A stretch of 64,000 nucleotides of DNA from Sporomusa ovata DSM 2662 (GCF_000445445.1 NZ_ASXP01000001.1:666501-730500), one strand, 5' to 3'. Numbered from the stretch's first letter, positions 26,871 to 36,343 are shown. Notes: generated by a model from the letters alone, not told the origin. Numbers and translations: made by a program.

Positions 26871-27847
26871 AGAAACGTGGTAGGGGAATAGGGTGTATGT
26901 GGTACGGAATTGGCAACACTGCCTTGCCCAATCCGGCCAGTGCCGTTGTTGAGTGGCTTGATGATGCAACAGTTAATGTCATGGTTGGCTGTGCTGATAT
27001 CGGGCAGGGTTCTAGTACCGTGATGGCGCAGATTGTTGCTGAAGAGTTGGGCATATCTTCGGCAGATATCACGGTTATCTCTGCCGATACACTTGTTACC
27101 CCGGAAGGCGGTGCAACCTCAGCCAGCCGCCAGACTTATATCTCTGGTAATGCTGCCGTGCTGGCAGCTATTGATGCCAAAAAAGTCCCACTAGCTGAAG
27201 CTGGAATCATGCTGGGGAAAGATCCGGCCAGCATTACGTTCAAGGATGGTATGGTTTGGGAGAATGAGCGGCAAACCGAATTACCAATCAAAGCGGTAAT
27301 AAGCAGCTGTCGTAAACAAGGAAAACTGACCTTGGGAAGCGGCTGGTTTAATCCGGCTACCACCACCCTTGATCCGGAAACAGGGTATGGTATTCCCTAT
27401 GGAACCTATGCTTTTGCTACCCAAGTTGTTGATGTGGAAGTCGATACCGAAACCGGACGGGTAGAAGTGCTAAAAATATGGGCAGCTCATGATGTTGGAC
27501 GAGCCATTAATCCGGCACTTGTCGAGGGTCAAATCGAAGGCGGAGCGACAATGGGGCTAGGCTATGGACTGATGGAAGAAATCACAGCAGTCAATGGTGT
27601 GATAAAAAATACGAATTTTACCGACTACTTAATTCCTACCATTTTGGATGTTCCTGAAATAACATCAATTATTATTGAGGCTGCCGAGCCTACCGGGCCC
27701 TTTGGTGCCAAAGGCGTAGGTGAGCCTGCGCTTATTCCGACAGCGGCGGCCATCGCCAATGCCGTGTATGATGCGATTGGGGTGCGGATTTATTCATTGC
27801 CGCTAACACCGGAAAAAGTGTTAAGTGCTTTACAGGAGGCTGAATAA
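26867..27847 (+). CDS. ndhM: Nicotinate dehydrogenase, medium molybdopterin subunit
   Basis: A 326-aa protein equal to the C-terminal half of a xanthine-dehydrogenase-type molybdenum subunit. GCADIGQGSSTVMAQ near 44 binds the pterin, and GAKGVGEPALIPTAAA near 278 carries the catalytic glutamate. It overlaps ndhL by 4 bases (ATGA), so the two halves are coupled in translation. This is a true split rather than a frameshift: each half has its own start, the reading frame is shifted by design with an ATGA junction, and the same split is known in E. barkeri. Confidence 0.93.
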   Translation: MKKRGRGIGCMWYGIGNTALPNPASAVVEWLDDATVNVMVGCADIGQGSSTVMAQIVAEELGISSADITVISADTLVTPEGGATSASRQTYISGNAAVLAAIDAKKVPLAEAGIMLGKDPASITFKDGMVWENERQTELPIKAVISSCRKQGKLTLGSGWFNPATTTLDPETGYGIPYGTYAFATQVVDVEVDTETGRVEVLKIWAAHDVGRAINPALVEGQIEGGATMGLGYGLMEEITAVNGVIKNTNFTDYLIPTILDVPEITSIIIEAAEPTGPFGAKGVGEPALIPTAAAIANAVYDAIGVRIYSLPLTPEKVLSALQEAE

Positions 27848-27878
27848 TATCAGCAATTGTATAAAGGAGTGATAAGTT

Positions 27879-29042
27879 ATGACTATTACCGTAATAACCA
27901 ATATTGGCACACTGCTATCTGGGGATATTAACCAGCCAATATTGGACAGTAATACCCTTGTTATTGATGTTGAGGCCGGGAAAATCTGCGAAATTGGCAC
28001 TAACGATTTACTTGCCAAGTATCCTGGGTGCAAAGTTATCGACGCCGGCGGTCTGACCGTAATGCCTGGTTTAATCGATTCTCATGTGCATCCGGTTATT
28101 GGCGACTATACTCCCCGGCAAAAGATGAGCGATTTTATCAATAGTTCATTACATGGCGGCGTGACTACCATGATTTCAGCAGGTGAATGTCACACCCCGG
28201 GACGGCCAACTGATCCTGCAGGGGTCAAAGCCCTGGCCGTGCTGGCGTCTAAGTCTTTTGCCAAACAACGTCCTGGCGGCGTAAAGCTGCATGGCGGCGC
28301 CGTAATATTGGAACAGGGGCTTACGGAAGCTGATTTTGCTGAAATGGCCGCTGCCGGTGTATGGCTTGTGGGGGAAGTTGGTCTTGGTTCTGTCAAAAAA
28401 CCGGCAGATGCGGCACCAATGGTCAAGTGGGCCAAAAAGCAGGGAATGAAAGTCATGATGCATACAGGCGGCACGTCCATTCCCGGCAGTTCCACTGTTA
28501 CGGCTGATGATGTGATCCAGGTCGCGCCGCATGTAGTTTCTCACATTAATGGCGGGCCAACTGCTATTTCTCCGGCTGAGATTAGGAAGCTTGTAGAACA
28601 AACCGATTTTGCGCTTGAGATTGTGCAATGCGGCAATTTGAAAGCTGCCGATCTGGTCGTTCGTCAGCTTTCAGAGCGTAATCAATTACACCGGGTTATT
28701 ATTGGTAATGATGCTCCCTCTGGTACTGGCGTTATACCGTTAGGAATTCTACGGACGATTACCCAATTGGCAAGCATGTCAGGGGTTCCGGCTGCTCAGG
28801 CTGTCGCCATGGCTACAGGCAATACGGCGCAGGTGTATTCATTAAATACTGGCAGTATTGCGCCAGGTAAAGAGGCTGATCTGGTAATCATTGATAAACC
28901 AATGGGTTCGGTAGGTGAGGATGCTCTTACTGCGATGGAGGCCGGAGATTTACCAGCAGTAGCATTGGTAATTGTTGATGGAAAAGTTTTAGTTACTAAA
29001 AGCAGAAATACGCCGCCTCCTGCAGGTAAAGTAATTATCTGA
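27879..29042 (+). CDS. ena: Enamidase
   Basis: A 387-aa amidohydrolase that opens the ring of 1,4,5,6-tetrahydro-6-oxonicotinate and releases ammonia to give (S)-2-formylglutarate. The metal site shows DSHVHP near 67, HTGGTSIPG near 196, a later VVSHINGG near 219 and NDAPSGTG near 275. The length matches the E. barkeri enzyme. AAAGGAG precedes the ATG. The upstream molybdenum hydroxylase and downstream reductase are its pathway neighbours. Without context it could be taken for a dihydroorotase-like protein. Confidence 0.9.
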   Translation: MTITVITNIGTLLSGDINQPILDSNTLVIDVEAGKICEIGTNDLLAKYPGCKVIDAGGLTVMPGLIDSHVHPVIGDYTPRQKMSDFINSSLHGGVTTMISAGECHTPGRPTDPAGVKALAVLASKSFAKQRPGGVKLHGGAVILEQGLTEADFAEMAAAGVWLVGEVGLGSVKKPADAAPMVKWAKKQGMKVMMHTGGTSIPGSSTVTADDVIQVAPHVVSHINGGPTAISPAEIRKLVEQTDFALEIVQCGNLKAADLVVRQLSERNQLHRVIIGNDAPSGTGVIPLGILRTITQLASMSGVPAAQAVAMATGNTAQVYSLNTGSIAPGKEADLVIIDKPMGSVGEDALTAMEAGDLPAVALVIVDGKVLVTKSRNTPPPAGKVII

Positions 29043-29071
29043 GGCCATAACAGCATAGGGAGGTCTTTGCG

Positions 29072-30595
29072 ATGATTGTTATTCATGATGAATTATGTAA
29101 GGGATGTAAGTTGTGTGCCAAACATTGTCCTCTTGGCGCCATTGAAATTGTCAACAAAATTGCCGTGGTGAAAGAGCATTGTTCCAACTGCGGTATGTGT
29201 GTGCGGGTATGTCCCTGCCAAGCTATAGCTAAAGATGCGCAAACCCATGGCGGTGTGACGTGTTATTCCTGTCCTATCCAGTGCGAAATTCAATTAGGCT
29301 TTGAAGGAGCCTGCCGCCGGTATTCCAATAATAAGGGAAAACTTGTTCGTAACCGGCCGTTGGTGCTGGAAAACCCGCATGCCGGCCTGCCAGATACTGA
29401 GATACCTGACAAACCGTTGATTACTGCAGTCGGTTCCGGCACCGAGTATCCCTGTTGTAAGCCGGCGCCGCACATTGTGGCTGCTGCCGTGGACGGGGTT
29501 GAGGTGGTAACGGTAGTTACCGAAGCGCCACTTAGTTATAGCGGTATCAAGGTAAAAATTGATGCCAATACCCATATCGGCGAAGAAGGGGCTAAGGTAC
29601 TCAGGGATGGCATGGTTGTCGGTATGGTGGATACAGAAGAGTATGGTGCTAAAATGCTGTCTATCGGCGGAGCCAATACCTTAAGCGGCCGATTTGGTTT
29701 TGCCGCTGCCCGTACCATTGTTGAATTAGCCAATGGCGAGCGGGTCAAACTGCAAGTGGAAAAAGGCAGTAAATTGGAGCTGCAGGTTGGCTATCCCCCG
29801 GTAATTGATGGAACAGTTGAGAAAAAAATGCGGATAGGCTGTGGCAGTGCGACAGTTGGCATGTTTGCCAAAGCCATGGCAGGAGCTGTCGATGAGGCAA
29901 TTGTTCTTGACCACCATGTTATCGGGCTATTGTCTGAACACCGGGCGGGAGAAGAAGTGGGGCTGCAGTACAGTGGTGTTATACCTAACGGACGCAAAAG
30001 CACCCGCGGCCGGTATTTTGGTGAACATGGGCATGGCTGGGGCGGGACCCATATTGATGAACCCGTGAAAGCAGTACAGTCGGTCGACATGAGTATTGCC
30101 CGCCCAGGGATGAAGATTCTTGTTACGGAGACTACAGGCCAGAAGTCCGGTCTGGTAGAAGTACAGGCCGACGGGTCAGTAATTGAAATTCCCATGACAC
30201 CACAGGTGCAGGAAATTGTTGATTTAATTGCCTCTAACTGTGAAGATGCTGTTGTCTCAGCAGTATATGTTGGCGGCACAGGCGGCAGTGCCCGTGCAGG
30301 TGTGACCACCTATCCGATAAAATTGTCCCAGGCCATACATGCCGGTCAAGCAAAAATGACTATTGGCGGAGCGCCTGTATTTATCCTGCCAGGTGGCGGC
30401 ATTAACTTTATGGTAGACGTAGGAAAAGTAGTATCGAAAGCGTTTACCTGGGTGCCGACACCGGCTACGGTAGCGCCGGTAGAGTATACCCTGACCCGCA
30501 AGACCTATGAGGAAATCGGTGGTCATGTTGCCAGCATTCAGCCACTGTCCGAACTGGTTAAGGTTGTTGCGGAACGAAAAAATGAGTGTTTATAA
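29072..30595 (+). CDS. hnr: 6-Hydroxynicotinate reductase
   Basis: A 507-aa iron-sulfur flavoprotein that reduces 6-hydroxynicotinate to 1,4,5,6-tetrahydro-6-oxonicotinate with reduced ferredoxin in E. barkeri. Two [4Fe-4S] motifs open the protein: CKGCKLCAKHCP near 9 and CSNCGMCVRVCP near 37. Further cysteines (CYSCPIQC near 68) may bind another cluster. The remainder shows no standard fold to my eye. The ATG has AGGGAGG upstream. Its last codons overlap the UPF0280 gene by 14 bases. Low-potential electrons could come from the hydrogenase or flavodoxin elsewhere in the window. Confidence 0.88.
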   Translation: MIVIHDELCKGCKLCAKHCPLGAIEIVNKIAVVKEHCSNCGMCVRVCPCQAIAKDAQTHGGVTCYSCPIQCEIQLGFEGACRRYSNNKGKLVRNRPLVLENPHAGLPDTEIPDKPLITAVGSGTEYPCCKPAPHIVAAAVDGVEVVTVVTEAPLSYSGIKVKIDANTHIGEEGAKVLRDGMVVGMVDTEEYGAKMLSIGGANTLSGRFGFAAARTIVELANGERVKLQVEKGSKLELQVGYPPVIDGTVEKKMRIGCGSATVGMFAKAMAGAVDEAIVLDHHVIGLLSEHRAGEEVGLQYSGVIPNGRKSTRGRYFGEHGHGWGGTHIDEPVKAVQSVDMSIARPGMKILVTETTGQKSGLVEVQADGSVIEIPMTPQVQEIVDLIASNCEDAVVSAVYVGGTGGSARAGVTTYPIKLSQAIHAGQAKMTIGGAPVFILPGGGINFMVDVGKVVSKAFTWVPTPATVAPVEYTLTRKTYEEIGGHVASIQPLSELVKVVAERKNECL

Positions 30596-31424
30596 AGAAG
30601 CGGGAGTAATTACGCTGGATTATGGACCAATGCAAATGACGATACAGGCCGGGAGAGACGGACAGCCGCTGCAACCGGCAGCAGCTGACGGTGCAAAGTA
30701 TGCCGCTAGCCTCTTAGACAGCCTGGCCAGGGTTAAACATATTGCCAGAAAGCCTCAGTCAGAACTTGTAAGGTGCGAGTATAGCGATTATCCGGAGGTC
30801 CTACAAAAAATGATTACGGCTGTCAGGCAGTCAGGTGATGTTAGTCTTACGCCATTAGCTGCTGTGGCCGGAACGATTGCTGATATGGTGGCCGACTATG
30901 TGGTGGCTGCAACTGGAGCCACGAAAGTAATTGTCAATAATGGGGGCGATATTGCGGTAAGACTTAGCGGCCAGGAAACGGTGACAGTAGGGGTAGCGCC
31001 TGTAATTGGCAGCTGCTATACACATGTGTTACGCATTACAGCACATGACGGAGTGGGTGGCATTGCGACAAGTGGTTTAGGTGGACGGAGCTTCACCAAA
31101 GGAATTGCTACAGCGGTTACTGTTGCCGCTCCCAAGGCGGCAATGGCTGACGCGTGTGCAACAGCGGTTGCTAATGCTGTCTATACTCCCCATCCTACTA
31201 TTAAATTGGAATTTGCCAAAAATATTGATCCTGATTCTGATATTGGGGAGCATCAGGTGGTGTGCGGGGTTGATGATTTGCCGCCTGAGGTTGTAGAGAA
31301 AGCGTTGTTAAATGGGTATCAAGCCGGGCTAACGCTTTATCACAGTGGTCAGATTAGCGGAGCAGCTCTCTTTGTTTATAATCACGGCATAATGCTGCCT
31401 GCAAACTTTATCAGTCAGCTGTAA
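30582..31424 (+). CDS. UPF0280-family protein in the nicotinate operon
   Basis: A 280-aa protein that I place in the UPF0280 family by its opening (YKEAGVITLDYGPMQM), the central NNGGDIAVRL near 118 and SGLGGRSFTKG near 165. The NNGGD and SG-x-G-G-R elements recall ApbE-type flavin transferases, to which UPF0280 proteins appear related. The start overlaps hnr by 14 bases, so they are translationally coupled. Its role in the pathway is unknown. Flavin attachment to a pathway enzyme, or a step on a ring-opened intermediate, are possibilities I cannot separate from sequence alone. Confidence 0.75.
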   Translation: MSVYKEAGVITLDYGPMQMTIQAGRDGQPLQPAAADGAKYAASLLDSLARVKHIARKPQSELVRCEYSDYPEVLQKMITAVRQSGDVSLTPLAAVAGTIADMVADYVVAATGATKVIVNNGGDIAVRLSGQETVTVGVAPVIGSCYTHVLRITAHDGVGGIATSGLGGRSFTKGIATAVTVAAPKAAMADACATAVANAVYTPHPTIKLEFAKNIDPDSDIGEHQVVCGVDDLPPEVVEKALLNGYQAGLTLYHSGQISGAALFVYNHGIMLPANFISQL

Positions 31425-31442
31425 TTTAGAGGAGGGAATCGT

Positions 31443-32036
31443 ATGAAAATGGAAGGCTTAGAAATTCGCAAAATCGTAACAATTATTGAGGAAACCGGGC
31501 GGGAAGCCAGTCGGGAATTAGTTACACCGATTAAAAAGGCAGCCGCTGTTGCTGTTTTTACTAATCCTTTTGCCGGCAGGTATGTGGAAGATCTCACGCC
31601 GCTTACCGATGCTAGTGTCAAACTGGGAGATATGCTTGCCAAACAGGTGGTAGCAGCCTTAGGAGTGGACGGGAAACAAGTGGAAAGCTATGGTAAGGCG
31701 GCCATTGTCGGCGAAAATGGTGAACTGGAACATGCCGCTGCCTTGCTTCATCCCAAACTTGGTACGCCGATGCGGGAAAATATTGGCGGCGGTAAAGCAT
31801 TGATACCATCAGCCAAAAAAATGGGTTCATCCGGAACGGCAATTGATGTGCCGTTGGGACACAAAGATGCCGCTTTTGTGCGGTCACATTTTGATGCGAT
31901 GGAAGTCCGTATTCCTGATGCACCACGAGCTAATGAAATTATGCTGTGTGTTGTTATGACCAATGGTGGCCGCCCGCTGCCCCGGGTCGGGGGCTTAACC
32001 GTTGACCAGATAAAAGGCGAAGACGGCTTGCGTTAA
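31443..32036 (+). CDS. AA_synth (DUF1185)-family protein in the nicotinate operon
   Basis: A 197-aa protein of the family labelled amino acid synthesis (PF06684/DUF1185), whose reaction is not established to my knowledge. Conserved stretches include VFTNPFAGRYVEDL near 38, YGKAAIVGENGELEHAAA near 83 and FDAMEVRIPDAPRANEI near 142. GAGGAGGG precedes the ATG. It sits between UPF0280 and hgd, inside the pathway genes and in the same direction, so a job in nicotinate breakdown or in protecting against an unstable intermediate such as 2-formylglutarate is possible but unproven. Confidence 0.75.
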   Translation: MKMEGLEIRKIVTIIEETGREASRELVTPIKKAAAVAVFTNPFAGRYVEDLTPLTDASVKLGDMLAKQVVAALGVDGKQVESYGKAAIVGENGELEHAAALLHPKLGTPMRENIGGGKALIPSAKKMGSSGTAIDVPLGHKDAAFVRSHFDAMEVRIPDAPRANEIMLCVVMTNGGRPLPRVGGLTVDQIKGEDGLR

Positions 32037-32092
32037 AGTTTTGATACGATTATTGATAGCAAGAATTATTGCATAGGAGGTTTAAAAAATTC

Positions 32093-32989
32093 ATGAAAAG
32101 TATTGCATTTGCCGGTTTGGGAGCCATGGGCAAACCGATAGCCAAAAACCTCCTGCAAGCCGGGTATTCAGTAACTGTGTTTGATATTTGCCAGGAGGCT
32201 GTGCAGGAACTGATCAGCCAGGGAGCTCAGGGGGCAGCAAGCCTCAAGGAAGCTGCCAGTGGCAAAGACATTATATTCATGTCCTTACCCAATGCGGCAA
32301 TTGTTGAAAATGTCCTGCTGCAGGAGGCTGGTCTGTTGGCAGGCAGTCATCAAGGGCAAATCATTATTGATCTCAGCAGTGTTACGCCTGGCCATACCCA
32401 GAAGATGGCTAAACTGGCTGAAGCTAAAGGGGTACATTATCTGGATGCCCCGGTTAGCGGCGGCGTGGCTGGAGCCAGTGCCGGAACCTTAACGATAATG
32501 GTGGGTGGTGAAGCGGCGGTTCTGGAGGATTGCCGGGAATTATTGAATGTTATCGGCAAAAAAATCTATCATGTAGGGCCGGTAGGCGCTGGGGATACCA
32601 TGAAACTTGTTAATAACCTGCTCTTAGGCATTAACATGGTCGCAGTGACGGAAGCCCTTGCCTTAGGTGCGAAAGCCGGCCTGGATCCTAACACTATGCT
32701 GGAAGTCATCAGTGTCAGTTCAGGCCGCAGCTATGCACTGGAAGCCAAAGTTCCCGGCTTTATCTTACAAGGAAACTTTGAACCGGGATTTGCCATCGAT
32801 TTGCAGCATAAAGATTTGGCTATGGCTACTGAGACTGCTGCAGAACTTGGCATGCCACTCAAAGTGGGGAATATGGCGCAGGCTGTCTATGAAGAGGCCC
32901 AGGCCAAGGGATTAGGGCGCAAAGATATTTCTGCTGTTATTACCTTACTGGAAGAACTGGTCGGTATTAGTGTTAGAACTAAAAAATAA
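32093..32989 (+). CDS. hgd: 2-(Hydroxymethyl)glutarate dehydrogenase
   Basis: A 298-aa enzyme of the beta-hydroxyacid dehydrogenase family. It reduces 2-formylglutarate to 2-(hydroxymethyl)glutarate with NADH. The Rossmann motif GLGAMGKPIAKNL lies near 8, the substrate motif DAPVSGGVAGASAGTL near 118, and the catalytic lysine in GDTMKLVNN near 167. I chose the ATG at 32093 because AGGAGG lies 12 bases upstream and the protein then begins just before the Rossmann strand, matching the 301-aa E. barkeri enzyme. By sequence alone it could be tartronate semialdehyde reductase; the operon decides. Confidence 0.9.
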   Translation: MKSIAFAGLGAMGKPIAKNLLQAGYSVTVFDICQEAVQELISQGAQGAASLKEAASGKDIIFMSLPNAAIVENVLLQEAGLLAGSHQGQIIIDLSSVTPGHTQKMAKLAEAKGVHYLDAPVSGGVAGASAGTLTIMVGGEAAVLEDCRELLNVIGKKIYHVGPVGAGDTMKLVNNLLLGINMVAVTEALALGAKAGLDPNTMLEVISVSSGRSYALEAKVPGFILQGNFEPGFAIDLQHKDLAMATETAAELGMPLKVGNMAQAVYEEAQAKGLGRKDISAVITLLEELVGISVRTKK

Positions 32990-33035
32990 ATTGTTATTTA
33001 CAGACTCTTGGTTGTAGTGGGGAGGGGTGGGTATT

Positions 33036-34451
33036 TTGAATGAATTTCTTAATTTAATGAACAAAAGGGGATATGTAGCCGGGTGTCTGACAATCGGCGA
33101 TTGTATTGAGTTGGCTAAAGAACTTAATGTCAGAGTAAGCGATATTGTCATTAGGGAAGCAATGGTTGCCAATAAGATGACCAGGGAAGAAGTAACTTCT
33201 TCGGTTATGGCAACATTTTGCCACAACCTGTATGCCATGGAAATGGGATTGACTTCAGGCAAAAGTTTCATAATGGGTACAGTTGGACAAGATCTGGCAG
33301 ATGAGGAAGTTACCATAATTGGTGATAGGTTTGTTAACAAAATTCTAAAGTATACCCTTGCCGCACAGGTAGGCAATCATGTTGTAGGGCTCATGCCCTG
33401 TGCAGGAACCGGTGATTCCTGCACCTATACCGGCCTGGTCAAAGCGTTATTGGATACGTTGGAAGATCAGCAGGAAGTGGCTAGGTTAGTCGCTTTATTA
33501 TTAAAAGTCGGTGTGATTTTCCGGGCTGGAAAATCAACAACTGGTTGCAATATGGAGGGTTTTGGCGCTGGCGCCGCAGCCACGGCAGCTGTAGTCGCTG
33601 AAATGCTGGAAGCAACACCTGACCAGGTGGGGCAGGCTATTACGTTAGCTTTATCGCCGACCATTGCCAATCCTTGCACTCCCAGGGTTATGGTTGCCGG
33701 GTTGTGTGCCGCTCATCTTGGCGGGGGAGTGCTAATTGGGCACTTAACAGCTAATCTGGTTGTTAAGACCAACCTTCCGGTAACCGTTCCGCCAGATGTT
33801 ATGATAGCCCTGGCTGCCGCGGTCCATCCCTTGTCGGCAAAACATATTGTGCCTACTGTTATTAAGTATATGGAGCCATTTTTCAAAACGAATGAAGCTG
33901 TCGAATACTTTGTTAGTCAGGAAACCAAGGAACAGGATGCTGAACGTATTAAAACTACAATCCAGGAGGCGCAAACCGGAGCGCGTGCTTTAGCTGCCAA
34001 AGCTAATTCCATTATTAAGCCTTTCGGCGATGCCGTCGTTGGCGGCAGCAGTCAGGCGGTAGGTTCACCAACCAATACAGCCCGGATAGCCCATGCCTTA
34101 GCTGAGGGCGAAATTACCGGAGTGAAAGTGGAATTATATCCAGAACTATTTGCCCGCCGGGGAATCAATATACCGGGCATGCTTATGGCAGCAGTGCACG
34201 GGGCAGGCACTGATAATGCCGGGTTGTACCGGCAGATTATGAGTGAAGTTATCGACTCCAAACTGCAGGTAGAAATTGTTGAGGTTGACGAACCGCAATT
34301 GCAGCGGGTCACAATTTATGCCACCCGGAAAAATGCAATGATTGAGGCTCTAAACCGGGGTGGTGGCCGCCTTGTTATTAAAAATGCGCTGCCGTCGGTA
34401 GCTGAAGCGAAAGCTGCCGCCCGTAAACTTCATATTGAGGTTGTCGAGTGA
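33036..34451 (+). CDS. hmd: 2-(Hydroxymethyl)glutarate dehydratase, serine-dehydratase-like
   Basis: A 471-aa protein resembling [4Fe-4S] L-serine dehydratases. The alpha-type core shows GLMPCAGTGDSC near 112, STTGCNMEGFGAGAAATAAV near 168 and NPCTPRVM near 211, with cysteines suited to a cluster. The last 140 residues (GGSSQAVGSPTNTARIAHAL, then KVELYPELFARRG) resemble the GPSSSHT region of the beta domain, so both parts seem fused in the order alpha-beta. The E. barkeri dehydratase that makes 2-methyleneglutarate belongs to this family, and the gene lies right after hgd. The TTG at 33036 is preferred over GTG 33027, which overlaps the GGGGAGGGG ribosome site. Confidence 0.85.
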   Translation: MNEFLNLMNKRGYVAGCLTIGDCIELAKELNVRVSDIVIREAMVANKMTREEVTSSVMATFCHNLYAMEMGLTSGKSFIMGTVGQDLADEEVTIIGDRFVNKILKYTLAAQVGNHVVGLMPCAGTGDSCTYTGLVKALLDTLEDQQEVARLVALLLKVGVIFRAGKSTTGCNMEGFGAGAAATAAVVAEMLEATPDQVGQAITLALSPTIANPCTPRVMVAGLCAAHLGGGVLIGHLTANLVVKTNLPVTVPPDVMIALAAAVHPLSAKHIVPTVIKYMEPFFKTNEAVEYFVSQETKEQDAERIKTTIQEAQTGARALAAKANSIIKPFGDAVVGGSSQAVGSPTNTARIAHALAEGEITGVKVELYPELFARRGINIPGMLMAAVHGAGTDNAGLYRQIMSEVIDSKLQVEIVEVDEPQLQRVTIYATRKNAMIEALNRGGGRLVIKNALPSVAEAKAAARKLHIEVVE

Positions 34452-34533
34452 GATGAGCGAAAGCTTCAGCAGGTTCGTAAACAAGGAGTTTTTTGACTAC
34501 TGAAACTGGAAAAAGATTGGGGAGATGATGCCC

Positions 34534-35385
34534 ATGTCGTGTTCGTATTACGCGCCCCAACGGTTGGAAGAGCTGCTTGCTATTCTTGCCGAAAAGAAAG
34601 AGAAAGCTAAAGTGTTAGCAGGTGGCACAGACTTAGTGATTGCTCTACAGGAGGGTAAGCTGAACTATGACAACATTGTGGCGCTGCATAAAATTCCAGA
34701 ATTAAAAGGCATTACAATGAGAGGCGATACCATAGTAATTGGAGCAATGACCACTCACACAGAGGTTGAACGGTCGCCCATAATTAACACGAATGCCTTA
34801 CTGTTAGCTCAAGCCGCAGCTGCCGTCGGTTCGCCGCAAATTCGTAATGCCGGAACGCTTGGCGGCAATATCTGCAACGCTTCTCCGGCTGCCGACACGG
34901 TACCGGCGCTCATTGCCCTTGATGCTTGTGTAAAAATTGTATCTAAAGGCGGTGAGCGGGAAATGCCGCTCGAAGACCTGTTTTTGGGAATGGGTAAGAC
35001 CAAACTGGGTGGTGATGAGGTTATTAAAGAAATCTCATTTAATGCTCTACCTGATGGTGCAGGCAGTATTTTTGTTAAGCTAGCCCGCCGCAACGCACTG
35101 GCTATTTCCCGGATCAGTGTAGCCGCTATCGTAACAAGCAATGAGTATGTTACCGATTGCCGGATTGCAATGGGGGCTGTTGCGCCTAACCCTTTCCGGG
35201 TGCGCAAGGCAGAAAAGGCGTGGTTAGGCAGGACTGTTACTGCTGACAATCTCGATAGCTGTGTAGAAGCTGCTTTTCAGGAAATTAGTGCGACATTAGG
35301 TCAACGAGCTTCGGCCATATATAAAAAGCGAGCCGGTAAGGCCTTGATTCGCCGGGCACTCAGTCTCGCTTCCGGTCAAATGTGA
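34534..35385 (+). CDS. ndhF: Nicotinate dehydrogenase, FAD subunit
   Basis: A 283-aa FAD-binding subunit of molybdenum hydroxylases. AGGTDLVIAL near 30 and GSPQIRNAGTLGGNICNASP near 102 are the FAD pyrophosphate motifs; ARRNALAISRISVAAI lies near 186. It passes electrons from the iron-sulfur subunit to the nicotinamide acceptor. It lies about 7 kb from ndhM, at the end of the operon, instead of next to ndhS. I chose the third ATG (34534) because GGGGAG ends 9 bases upstream; earlier ATGs overlap that site. Confidence 0.92.
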   Translation: MSCSYYAPQRLEELLAILAEKKEKAKVLAGGTDLVIALQEGKLNYDNIVALHKIPELKGITMRGDTIVIGAMTTHTEVERSPIINTNALLLAQAAAAVGSPQIRNAGTLGGNICNASPAADTVPALIALDACVKIVSKGGEREMPLEDLFLGMGKTKLGGDEVIKEISFNALPDGAGSIFVKLARRNALAISRISVAAIVTSNEYVTDCRIAMGAVAPNPFRVRKAEKAWLGRTVTADNLDSCVEAAFQEISATLGQRASAIYKKRAGKALIRRALSLASGQM

Positions 35386-35402
35386 AAATAGGAAAAAGAT
35401 AA

Positions 35403-35437
35403 AAGGTCATCCCTTGTTAATAGCAAAGGATGACCTT
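35403..35437. terminator. Bidirectional terminator between ndhF and the LysR gene
   Basis: AAGGTCATCC pairs with GGATGACCTT around a TTG/CAA inner stem. On the minus strand it is followed by TTTTATCTTTTT, so it best serves the LysR gene, and it can also stop the ndh operon. Confidence 0.8.
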
Positions 35438-35455
35438 GGAAATAATTGATATTTA

Positions 35456-36343
35456 TTAAAAATCGAGCAGGTTGTAATCGCTTAACCAGGATTTTGTACA
35501 CGCAATAAACTTCTTCACTGCCGGGGAGCAGGTTTTTAGTGAATAGGCGGCAATTCCTATTTTGCGGTAATAGGATTGATCTAAGTATATGGTGCAAATA
35601 TCTTCTGTATTGTTGGCTAGGAGCATTTCGGGAAGAATACTGATACCCAAGCCTTTATTTACCATGGATAGTATGGCCCTGCCTTCGGTTACTTCGTATT
35701 TTTTTCTTAAAGTTACCCCATTTTCACGCAAAATCCGGCCTAAATCATCGTAACTTCCCCACTGTGGCATAATGAATTCTTCTTTTGCAATATCCGCAAA
35801 ATTCAATCTGGATTTTTGGGCCAGGGGATGTCCGGGAGGCAGAATGAAAAGCAGCCGGTCTTTTTTTAGTGGCAGAACTTCATAGGTTTTCGTTGTTGGC
35901 AAAGAGACAAAGCCAAAATCAACCCGGCCACTTTCTATCCAGTTCTCAATTTCATCGTAATTCCCGTCAGACAATTCAACATCTATTAAAGGGTGGTACC
36001 GGTGAAATTGGGCAAAGATTCCAGGCAGCCATTGACTGGAGACACTGGTAAAAGAGCCGATACGCACTGTACCGGTTTCTAAACCATTGATGGCGGCCAC
36101 CTCTTTTTTTAGGAGCTCGTTATTGTGTAAAATCTCACGTATAAATGGCAATAGATGTTCTCCATTGCTGGTTGGGACTACACCTGAGCGGCTCCGGGTA
36201 AGTAAAGGAAAGCCTAGTTCGCTCTCCAGGCTGGAAATGGTATGGCTAACAGCAGAGTGGGATAAATTAAGAGCTTCTGCTGCTTTGGACATACTGCCTA
36301 AGGTTACAATTGAATTAAAAACCTCATATTTATTCAAGCTCAA
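35456..36343 (-). CDS. LysR-family transcriptional regulator
   Basis: A 295-aa LysR protein. The N-terminal winged helix-turn-helix (residues 1-60, with LNLSHSAVSHTISSLESELGFPLLTR) is followed by a periplasmic-binding-like ligand domain (about 90-290). It is divergent from yqeB with a 206-base gap and convergent with ndhF. By position it probably controls yqeB and the adjacent pathway genes in response to nicotinate or a product. Its relation to the nearby sigma-54 activator is unclear, and a locus with both regulators is unusual. Confidence 0.92.
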   Translation of the reverse strand: MSLNKYEVFNSIVTLGSMSKAAEALNLSHSAVSHTISSLESELGFPLLTRSRSGVVPTSNGEHLLPFIREILHNNELLKKEVAAINGLETGTVRIGSFTSVSSQWLPGIFAQFHRYHPLIDVELSDGNYDEIENWIESGRVDFGFVSLPTTKTYEVLPLKKDRLLFILPPGHPLAQKSRLNFADIAKEEFIMPQWGSYDDLGRILRENGVTLRKKYEVTEGRAILSMVNKGLGISILPEMLLANNTEDICTIYLDQSYYRKIGIAAYSLKTCSPAVKKFIACTKSWLSDYNLLDF

